Of a DNA stretch of 64,000 nucleotides, positions 31,301-37,644 are shown piece after piece. The stretch covers positions 186,001 through 250,000 of the forward strand of contig NZ_JAEMUW010000002.1 in NCBI RefSeq assembly GCF_016598485.1. Direction: 5' to 3'. The notes under the pieces are model-generated. The model was not told where the DNA came from. It worked only from the letters and a program-made list of their open reading frames with translations, and did not search any database. How positions within the stretch are numbered: position 1 is the stretch's first letter; the number at the start of each line of letters is the position of its first letter. Position numbers and translations under genes: made by a program. This stretch comes from Micromonospora coerulea (GTDB lineage Bacteria; Actinomycetota; Actinomycetes; Mycobacteriales; Micromonosporaceae).

Positions 31301-32473
31301 GCGCCGCTGGTCCGGCAACTCTGCGCGGCGCTGACCCAGGCGCTGATCCGGGCGCACGCCTACGAGACGCAGCGGGGCGTCGCGCTGGCCATGCAGCGGG
31401 CGATGCTCGGGCCGACCGCGCTGCCGGCCGGCTTCGCGGTCCGCTACGAGCCGGCGGTACGCCCCTTGGAGGTGGGCGGTGACTGGTACGACGTGGTGCC
31501 GCTCCCCGGCGACCTGGTCGGCGTGGTGGTCGGCGACTGCGTGGGGCGGGGGCTGTCGGCGGCCACGGTGATGGGCCAGCTGCGCAGCGCCTGCCGCGCC
31601 CTTCTGTTGCAGGCCAAGAGCCCGGCCGAGGTGCTCTCCGCGCTGGACGGCTTCGCCCGGCTGACCCCGGGTGGCGCCTGCACCACGCTCTTCTGCGCGA
31701 TCATCGACTGCGCGCAGGGCGAGGTCCGCTACTCCTCCGCCGGGCACCCGCCGGGCATCCTGACGCACCCGGACGGCGTGACCGAACTGCTGGACGGGGC
31801 CCGTTCGGTGCCGCTGGCGAGCGTGGCGGTCGACCGGCGCCCGGAGGCGGTCGCCGCGGTGCGGCCCGGCTCCACGCTGCTGCTCTACACCGACGGTCTG
31901 GTGGAGCGGCGCCGGGAGCTGATCGACGCGGGCATCGCCCGGGCGGTGAACGTGCTCACCGAGGGCCGGACCGTGTCCGAGGGGGAGTTGGTCGACCGGC
32001 TGGTCCGGGACCTGCTGCCCGCCTCGGGTAGCGACGACGCGGCCGTGCTGGTCTACCGGCACCGGGCGCCGACGGTCTTCACCGCCTCGCTGCCCGCCGA
32101 CCAGGCCCAGCTCGCCCCGGCGCGGGAGCGGCTGCGTCGCTGGCTGCACGACCTCGGCGTGGACGAGTGGGACGTCGAGTCGGTGTTGATCGCCACCGGG
32201 GAGGCGTGCGCCAACGCCATCGAGCACGGCTACCGCTTCGCCCCCGGCGCGCTCGCCAGGATTCGTGCCGAGTTGCGCGCGGGCCGGCTGGAGATCGAGG
32301 TACGCGACCGGGGCGGCTGGCGGGCGAGCGACCCGTCCGGCGGAGAGGGCGCGGACCGCGGCCGGGGCCGGGGCCGGCTGATCATGGCGCGGGTGATGGA
32401 CGAGGCCACCATCGTCGGCACGCCCGAGGGGACGACGGTCCGCCTGGTGAAGCGGCTCTCCGGCGAGTCCTGA
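28328..32473 (+). CDS. Composite sensor histidine kinase / response regulator / SpoIIE phosphatase / anti-sigma kinase-like protein
   Basis: One 1,381-residue cytosolic chain. Order: a PAS/GAF-like sensor region (1-345); HisKA with VSHELRTPLT, phospho-acceptor His364; HATPase with NLLSNALKY and DTGVGIP (about 475-600); receiver domain (LVVEDNADLRQFL, phospho-acceptor Asp675 in LTDVMMP, Lys728); a second PAS (about 760-870); a GAF-like part (870-1010); a PP2C/SpoIIE phosphatase (GGDWYDVVPL, GDCVGRGLSAA, GHPPG, TDGLVE, DDAAVL; 1018-1247); and an RsbW-like HATPase (ATGEACANAIEHGY). It probably links a signal to anti-sigma-factor partner switching. Start uncertain: GTG 28328 is used; a frame-open start at 28115 adds 71 low-complexity residues. 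Confidence 0.9.
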   Translation: MEGVSGADELFPGDDPTSAAHRATDWAATPLGPIDTWPPELRAALRTLMPSRIPMLLWWSHELVQIFNEAYTPLLGDKFPAAVGQRAADCWAEIWDVVGPLTERALGGSSTYSHDQPLFMLRHGYLEETYWTFSYSPIEDTAGRVGGVFVATTEVTGRVVGDRRLALLRQLGELSIAEADSATDAVRAAARILAGGPADLPAGMVYLREDQLADDADGPAGNDDDLRLVASFGLTGEAGPVAAATPAEVAEVLKTGRPLRITGLAGTTWPMVHADGAGVSAAVDEAVALPLLATGRSRAVGVLVLGVSPFRALDEPYRHFLDLVASRVSTALTDVLAYEAQRRRAAALAELDAAKTEFFTDVSHELRTPLTLIAGPVQESLADEREPLPPAQRERLELVHRNTGRLRKLVNDMLDFARIEGGRLEAERVPTDLAALTRGVAESFGYAIQQSGLTFEVDVRPLPRTGYVDRDMWEKVVVNLLSNALKYTLEGTVRLRLDGDEESVTLSVSDTGVGIPADQQPLLFRRFHRVRGGGGRSQEGAGIGLALVQELVRLHGGDVGVRSVEGEGSTFTVRIPYGRPTAARAGGGEPTPGSYAEQARRWVPDTAPGPTAADRVGGQAPPAGAPTVLVVEDNADLRQFLVGLLRPAYRVLAAGDGRAALDLVAAELPDLVLTDVMMPRMDGIALLAALRGDRRTAGVPVILLSARAGEEATVEGLRAGADDYLPKPFSSLELLARVRAHLELARLRNQEATWRTALIDSLQDAFVVYDADITVLEANHAFQRLLGLDRLELPARSPHPWWPDPRAEPAEWRQLDAALRRMRSVDGGRMTVPLRHADGHRIWVEAVYNALRDPGTNQRLHVATLRDVTTEVRAAARQAAVSALARRLASASDITEVLEGGLAELGGLLGGARGVAVSPDPAGTPVVVGAGLELTPEIRRILDASGPESDPYLARDEAGRVTAVGARIGPGVGTGGIWLEPSEPRPMATVDAPLVRQLCAALTQALIRAHAYETQRGVALAMQRAMLGPTALPAGFAVRYEPAVRPLEVGGDWYDVVPLPGDLVGVVVGDCVGRGLSAATVMGQLRSACRALLLQAKSPAEVLSALDGFARLTPGGACTTLFCAIIDCAQGEVRYSSAGHPPGILTHPDGVTELLDGARSVPLASVAVDRRPEAVAAVRPGSTLLLYTDGLVERRRELIDAGIARAVNVLTEGRTVSEGELVDRLVRDLLPASGSDDAAVLVYRHRAPTVFTASLPADQAQLAPARERLRRWLHDLGVDEWDVESVLIATGEACANAIEHGYRFAPGALARIRAELRAGRLEIEVRDRGGWRASDPSGGEGADRGRGRGRLIMARVMDEATIVGTPEGTTVRLVKRLSGES

Positions 32474-32490
32474 CCGCCGGCCACGCGCGG

Positions 32491-32510
32491 CGGCCGGCCC
32501 GGGCCGGCCG
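32491..32510 (+). terminator. 20-bp perfect palindrome after the kinase gene
   Basis: CGGCCGGCCC is followed directly by its reverse complement GGGCCGGCCG, 18 bases after the kinase stop, and is flanked by further GGCCGG half-sites. It is a plausible transcription end, but it has no loop and no T-run. Confidence 0.35.
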
Positions 32511-32587
32511 GACGGCCGGTGTCCCGTTCCCGTCGCAAGGCCGACGGCAGGGCCCGGCGGACGGTGAAGATCAGCTATAAGTGACGG

Positions 32588-33307
32588 ATGGACTTTCCCG
32601 CGTACCTGGCCACCATGCCGATGCACGCGATCACCGAGATCCACGGCGAACCGGGCCTGCTGGAGCGGTTCCGGTTGGAGATCCGGGCGTTCGACGCGCC
32701 CGCGCGGCAGCGGCTGACCGAGGCGCTGGAGCTCGCCGCCGACCTGCACCGCGACGACCGGCGGGTGCGCGAGCCGTACCTCAACCACCTGCTCCGGGTG
32801 GCGATCCGGATGATGCACCACTACCAGGTCCGCGACGTCGACGCGATCGTCGCCGGCCTGCTGCACGACGCGGTGGAGGACCACCCGGCGGAGCTGGCCG
32901 ACCCGGACGCCGCGGGCGACCCGACGGAGGCGGCGCTGGCCGCGCTGGCCGCGCGGTTCGGCCCGCGCGTCGCCCGCCTGGTCGGCGCGGTCACCAACCC
33001 GGCGTACGACCCCGCGCGCGACAAGTACGTCCAGTACCGGGAGCACGTCGCGGCGAGCCTGGACCGGGAGCCCTGGGCCCGGGTGATCAAGGTGTCCGAC
33101 TTCACCGACAACGGCGTCGGCGTGATCCACACCGTCGGGCCGAAAGTCATCCGCTCGGCCACCAAGTACCGCCCGCTCGTGCCGGTCTTCCGGGACCTCA
33201 TCGCCCGACCCGACACCCCACTGTCCGCACCGGTGAAGCGGCACATCCTCGCCCAGCTCGACCTGGCCGAGGAGCGGTTCAGCGCGATCCTCGACCAGCC
33301 AAACTGA
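32588..33307 (+). CDS. HD-domain phosphohydrolase, possibly (p)ppGpp hydrolase-like
   Basis: A 239-residue protein with the HD-superfamily pattern of RelA/SpoT hydrolase domains: YLNHLLRVAIRM (first His), then DVDAIVAGLLHDAVEDHP (the HD pair), and VIKVSDFTDNGV near the C-terminus (late Asp). No synthetase, TGS or ACT domain is attached, so it resembles small stand-alone alarmone hydrolases. Whether the substrate is (p)ppGpp or another nucleotide cannot be told. ATG chosen at 32588, where the protein begins MDFPAYLATMPMHA; GTG 32581 is out of frame. It stands alone, convergent with the M36 protease. Confidence 0.8.
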   Translation: MDFPAYLATMPMHAITEIHGEPGLLERFRLEIRAFDAPARQRLTEALELAADLHRDDRRVREPYLNHLLRVAIRMMHHYQVRDVDAIVAGLLHDAVEDHPAELADPDAAGDPTEAALAALAARFGPRVARLVGAVTNPAYDPARDKYVQYREHVAASLDREPWARVIKVSDFTDNGVGVIHTVGPKVIRSATKYRPLVPVFRDLIARPDTPLSAPVKRHILAQLDLAEERFSAILDQPN

Positions 33308-33448
33308 CCGGTTCAGCGCGGGCACTCAGCCGAATCGGCTGGTGATCCTCGCCGCCGTACCGCCTGCGGCGGAAACTGATCCACAACGCCGACGAACGGT
33401 TGCCGATGCCTGGCAGGGCTCGACGAGCGGGTGCGGGTGGGCGGCGTA

Positions 33449-33461
33449 CCCCCCCCCCCCC
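33449..33461 (+). repeat. Run of 13 C residues
   Basis: An uninterrupted homopolymer of 13 C lies in the 169-base gap between two convergent genes (HD hydrolase and M36 protease). It is outside any supported CDS. Its length makes it slippage-prone, so the exact count is unreliable. Confidence 0.9.
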
Positions 33462-33476
33462 ACCCCGGTCGGTCGC

Positions 33477-36407
33477 CTACTGGGCGAACGCCTGGAACTC
33501 GGCGATCCGGACGTTGTTCGCCTGGACGCTGGCGGTCGCGCAGTCGGTCGCCGCCCGCGGATCGTTGTCCTGCTCACCCGCGTAGTCCGGCGCGCCGGTG
33601 CACTGGTTGGTCAGCACCTCGACGCGCAGGTGGGTCGCCGTCGTCCGCGGAATGTCGAACGACCGGATGATCAGCTCCGGCGCCCGAGGCCGGGGCGCCA
33701 CCGACGGGAAGGCGTCCGCCGCGCTGGTGTAGACCGCGCGGAAGTCACCGGCGTCGGCGCAGGTGACCGCCCCCTCGGCCGTACACGCCAGGACCCGGAA
33801 CTGCCGAAGCGCGGAGAACCGGCTCTGGGTGCCCGTGTCCGGGTCGTCGGCGACGGGCGGGCGCAGCATCGCGCTGACCTGCACCCGGCGTACCTGCTGG
33901 GGGCCGCCGGCCAGGTCGACGGTGACCTGCCGGCCGGCGACCGGGCTGCCGAGCGAGGCCCAGTTGGTGGCCTCGTCGTCGTCCGCGATCCGGGGCAGGT
34001 TGACCCCGTCACCGGTGACCGCCGCGCCGGCGGCGGTGGAGGCGAGGTTGACCCCCAGCGACACTGGCAGATCACGCACCTGCCCGGCCTTCACGGTGAC
34101 CGGACCGACGCGGACATGTCCGTGGCCCGGCGCCCGGACGACGAACTCGTACGTGCCGGGGACCAGGCGCACCTGGTCGGTCAGCGGGGTGGCCTCGTCG
34201 GTGTCGGCGACCGGCACGGCCCGGGCCTGGTAGCGGCCCACGAAGAGCTGCGCGCCCGGTACCACCACGTTGTCGACCACCGGCCGGAACGTCAGCGTCG
34301 CCTCGTTCGCGTACGGCGAGGTGAAGCCCGGCGTCGGGTTGACGTCGGTGCTGCCGTTGCTGGCCGCGGTCTCGCCGAGGCCGCGGGCGGCGAAGGCGTT
34401 CCAGAGCAGATCCTGGTTCGCCCCGCCGAAGCGGATCCGGTCGGCGGCGAGCATCGCGTCCCGGGCGTCCACCATGCTCACCCGGCTGACCGCCATCATC
34501 AGGAACGAGTCGAAGACGAGCTGAACCCAGCGCCGGTTGCCCGGGCACGCGGTTACCGGCGTGGCGCCGTTGGCGCAGGACTTCTGCAGCGCCGCGTCGC
34601 CCGCGCCGTACCGCCGCATCATCGCGGCCCGGATGTCGACGTTGGTGGCGCTCCACACCTCGCCGGAGGCGTGCACCTGCAGGCCGACGAAGTCGTAGTC
34701 GACGCTGCTGTAGTTGAGCGGGCTTTCGCTCATGTTGTAGTTGCGGATGCCGGCGTCCGGGTCACCGGTGGCGTACTCGCCGATGGTGAACCCGGCGCGG
34801 CCGGCGGGGGCGTACCCGTGCTCGTAGAGGTACTCCATCGCCAGCTGGTCCGACCAGCTCTCGCTCATCCCCTGCGGGGAGCTGACCCCGGCGTTCGGGC
34901 CGGCGATCATTCGGTTGGTGATCGCGTGGGTGTACTCGTGGGCGATCACCGACATGTCATAGTCACCGTCCACGCAGGGCGCGTAGAAGGAGCCGGCGAT
35001 CGGCTGCCACAGGTACATGTTGGTGATCGGGGCGACGCCGTCGGCCGGGGTGATCTGGTTGGCGTTGTCCCGGGCCTCGAAGTTCGGCGGGCCGCCGCTG
35101 ACCCCACCGGCCTGGGCGTTGCCCTGCTCCCCGTCGGCGCCGAGACCGCCGCGGCCGAAGTTGTCCTGCTGAAGGTTCCAGGTCGCCTCGGTGAAGCCCA
35201 GGTGGTACGACCAGTCGTGCATCCGGTTGTGCATCCCGAACAGGTTGGCCCGGGCCGCGTCGATGTCGTTGGCCTGCGGTGAGGTGAACGTGTCCGGGCT
35301 GCACTGCTGCTCGTACCACTGGTTGGTCCACGGATAGGCGTAGGTGCGGTCCGCCCGCGGCGAGGCCGTCTCGGTGCCCACGCTGAACGGGTCGTTGCTG
35401 AACCAGTTGTGCACCGCGATGGCGTTGTTGCCGCGGGTGGTCTGCGTCGACGTCCCCGTGGTCGGGTCGACGTCCCAGGGCAGCGGCGACGCCGACGTGC
35501 CGACGGTCTCGTCGCAGCCGGCGGCGGACTGGAAGCACCAGCGCGCCCGGGTGTCGGTCGACGAGTGGTCGATGGCCGGGGAGTTGGGGAAGACGTCCCA
35601 CTCCGGGTTGTCGGCCTCGTGGTCGACCAGGTTCTCGCTGACCAGCACGCTGCCGTTCCGGGCGTCCACGTAGGTGGAGAAGGCGACCGGGTCGGCCCCG
35701 CCGAGGTCCGCGCCGAGGATCACCTCGTACGCGGCCCGCGCGCCGCGGTCGACGGTGGGCACCGCGACCAGCGAGGTACGCAGGAACCTCGGGTTCGTGA
35801 GACCGGCGTCGGCCGCCGCCGCCCGCTGCGCCTGCGCCGCAGTGAGGGTGGCCGGTGCCGGCGCGGCCCCGTCCCGGGCGAGGGAGGAGCTGACGTGCCA
35901 GACCACGCCGTCGCGGACGCCGACCGCGAGGACGCCGTCCACCGCGGCCGGCAGGTCGCCGAAGCGCTGGCGGAACAGGACGGTGGCGCCGTCGCCCATC
36001 GGTGCGACGGTCAACTGCTCCAGGGCCGCCGCGCCGCTGGGGGTCAGCCCCAGCAAATCTCGGTTGGCGGCCACGTAGGCCCGCGCCGCGGTGGCCGGGT
36101 CGGCGGGCAGGCCGGTGGCCAGCGGCTTGCCCGTCGAGGTGAGCGTGGCGGGTGTGCCGAAGGCGGTCCACCGGGCGCGGGCGCCGAGCGCGGCCGCCCG
36201 GTCCCGCTGCCGGTCGGTCGGGGCGATCCGCCCCGTACGGTTGTCGGTGGTCTTGTTGTCGTGGGTGTCACCCGGCAGGTGGCCGGGTGGGGCCTGGGTC
36301 GGGGTCTCCCGGGGTGCCGCCTGGCCGCCAGCTCCTGCGGTCAGGACCAGCCCGGCCGCGAGTAGCAGCGCGGTGGTCCCCGTCAACGCACGGGATGGTG
36401 TGCGCAC
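33477..36407 (-). CDS. Secreted M36-family (fungalysin) zinc metalloprotease
   Basis: A 976-residue exported protease. Residues 1-30 are a Sec signal (basic start, then ALTGTTALLLAAGLVL, cut near GGQAA). An FTP-type propeptide and inhibitor segment follow (about 60-260). The catalytic domain carries HEYTH (His490, Glu491, His494), with a downstream acidic ligand in GMSESWSD (513-520). After the peptidase comes an Ig-like or PEGA-like segment (VPGTYEFVVRAPGHG) and a C-terminal discoidin-like domain (ADDDEATNWASLG) of about 180 residues, possibly for binding polysaccharide or cell surface. The GTG start follows AGGAGG at 4-5 bases. Confidence 0.9.
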   Translation of the reverse strand: MRTPSRALTGTTALLLAAGLVLTAGAGGQAAPRETPTQAPPGHLPGDTHDNKTTDNRTGRIAPTDRQRDRAAALGARARWTAFGTPATLTSTGKPLATGLPADPATAARAYVAANRDLLGLTPSGAAALEQLTVAPMGDGATVLFRQRFGDLPAAVDGVLAVGVRDGVVWHVSSSLARDGAAPAPATLTAAQAQRAAAADAGLTNPRFLRTSLVAVPTVDRGARAAYEVILGADLGGADPVAFSTYVDARNGSVLVSENLVDHEADNPEWDVFPNSPAIDHSSTDTRARWCFQSAAGCDETVGTSASPLPWDVDPTTGTSTQTTRGNNAIAVHNWFSNDPFSVGTETASPRADRTYAYPWTNQWYEQQCSPDTFTSPQANDIDAARANLFGMHNRMHDWSYHLGFTEATWNLQQDNFGRGGLGADGEQGNAQAGGVSGGPPNFEARDNANQITPADGVAPITNMYLWQPIAGSFYAPCVDGDYDMSVIAHEYTHAITNRMIAGPNAGVSSPQGMSESWSDQLAMEYLYEHGYAPAGRAGFTIGEYATGDPDAGIRNYNMSESPLNYSSVDYDFVGLQVHASGEVWSATNVDIRAAMMRRYGAGDAALQKSCANGATPVTACPGNRRWVQLVFDSFLMMAVSRVSMVDARDAMLAADRIRFGGANQDLLWNAFAARGLGETAASNGSTDVNPTPGFTSPYANEATLTFRPVVDNVVVPGAQLFVGRYQARAVPVADTDEATPLTDQVRLVPGTYEFVVRAPGHGHVRVGPVTVKAGQVRDLPVSLGVNLASTAAGAAVTGDGVNLPRIADDDEATNWASLGSPVAGRQVTVDLAGGPQQVRRVQVSAMLRPPVADDPDTGTQSRFSALRQFRVLACTAEGAVTCADAGDFRAVYTSAADAFPSVAPRPRAPELIIRSFDIPRTTATHLRVEVLTNQCTGAPDYAGEQDNDPRAATDCATASVQANNVRIAEFQAFAQ

Positions 36408-36467
36408 GGTCCCTCCTGTCTTCGAACGGCAATGTCCGTCCTGCCATCCGAACAGCTCACAGTGGAC

Positions 36468-36492
36468 GTGTGGATAGGCCGAACATCCACAC
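36468..36492. promoter_or_regulatory. Palindromic operator candidate between the M36 protease and the 316-aa gene
   Basis: GTGTGGAT (36468-36475) and ATCCACAC (36485-36492) are perfect reverse complements separated by 9 bases. The site lies 61 bases before the protease start in a divergent intergenic region. The regulator is not identified. Confidence 0.5.
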
Positions 36493-36613
36493 ATGGGCAG
36501 GATTCGATCGCCGGCCGGCGCAGAGAAAGGCCATTTGTCCGAATATCCGAACGGCACACGGCGGAGCCGGCGGCGGTGACCGACAAATCGGTCATCCCTG
36601 GTTACCGTGGGGC

Positions 36614-37564
36614 ATGGACGGCGGTCTGGCAGCGCCCACCGAAGACGGGGACGAGTCTGTTCGGCGGGACTCCCCCGCCCGGGCGCCAAGCCCGCGCTCG
36701 CCGAATGCGGAAGAGCCGACCGACCGGAGTGCATCCAAGCCACCAGAAGCGCCGGGCGACACGACCGACGCCTCCGCCACCATGCCCAGGTCGGACGGCG
36801 ATCGGTGGCGCCTGGCGGACCGGTCCCGGAAGCTCTGGGAGCAGGCCCTCCCGCTGCGGCAGTGGCTGGCGGCGCTCTGGGAGCAGCTGGTTCGCGCCCT
36901 GCAGGACACGGCACCAGTCTCGGCGGCCGACCCGACGGCGCCCACCGCACCCACCACGCCTGGCCCACTGATCGAACGACTGGACACCCCGATGCCGATC
37001 CGGGTGTCGGGTCAGGGCCGCAGGTTCAACTTCCACATCCACGCCCGGTGCTTCTGGTCAGCCGAGCAGGTCCCGCGGGAAGTGCTGCTCAGCACCGCGC
37101 ACTACTGCATGACGTATGCCATCCGACGGCTGACGCAGCTCGCGGCCGAGCACGCTGTCAACTTCGCCGTGTACCAGGCAGCGGAACTGGAGTCCGAGCT
37201 GCAACAGGAACTGTCGGAGGCCAGCCCTTGGCGCTACCGGCGAGGTGACACGGTGGTCACGTGCCAGCCCCACGTCTGGGTGGACGTTGACGAGCAGGTG
37301 CGGAAGGTCGTCCTGCCGTACCGGGATGAGCTGCTCAAACTCGACTGCGAGTTCGAGGTGGACCGGACAAAGGCCGCGTACGCGGACCAGCTCGGTCGAC
37401 CGCGGGCGACCAGCGCCGCGAGTGCCACCGACGGCACCGCCGCGGGCGAAGCCGCCCCGGCGACCGGTGCGGACCTGGCCGGCGACGTGCGGCGGGCGGT
37501 GGCGGAGCTGAGGGCCACCGCGCAACGGCTCGAAAATTCACTCCACGACGGCGACATCTCCTAG
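36614..37564 (+). CDS. Uncharacterised protein upstream of the SF1 helicase
   Basis: Not recognised. It has 316 residues. The first 75 are low-complexity and charged (TEDGDESVRRDSPARAPSPR). A Trp/Leu-rich amphipathic stretch follows (LWEQALPLRQWLAALWEQLV, about 78-97). Then comes a folded core of about 130 residues (RFNFHIHARCFWSAEQVPRE, LLSTAHYCMTYAIRRLTQLA, VTCQPHVWVDVDEQVRK) whose beta strands followed by helices vaguely recall SPFH/band-7 domains; that likeness is weak. The C-terminus is Ala/Thr-rich. There is no signal peptide. The helicase/nuclease-like gene begins 80 bases downstream on the same strand, so the two may act together. Confidence 0.7.
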   Translation: MDGGLAAPTEDGDESVRRDSPARAPSPRSPNAEEPTDRSASKPPEAPGDTTDASATMPRSDGDRWRLADRSRKLWEQALPLRQWLAALWEQLVRALQDTAPVSAADPTAPTAPTTPGPLIERLDTPMPIRVSGQGRRFNFHIHARCFWSAEQVPREVLLSTAHYCMTYAIRRLTQLAAEHAVNFAVYQAAELESELQQELSEASPWRYRRGDTVVTCQPHVWVDVDEQVRKVVLPYRDELLKLDCEFEVDRTKAAYADQLGRPRATSAASATDGTAAGEAAPATGADLAGDVRRAVAELRATAQRLENSLHDGDIS

Positions 37565-37644
37565 CGGCCGTGCTGCGGGCTGAGCGGCGGCACAGCTTCG
37601 GGCCGTCGGCCGGCGCGTCCCCCGTACGGCAGAATCGGCGGGCG

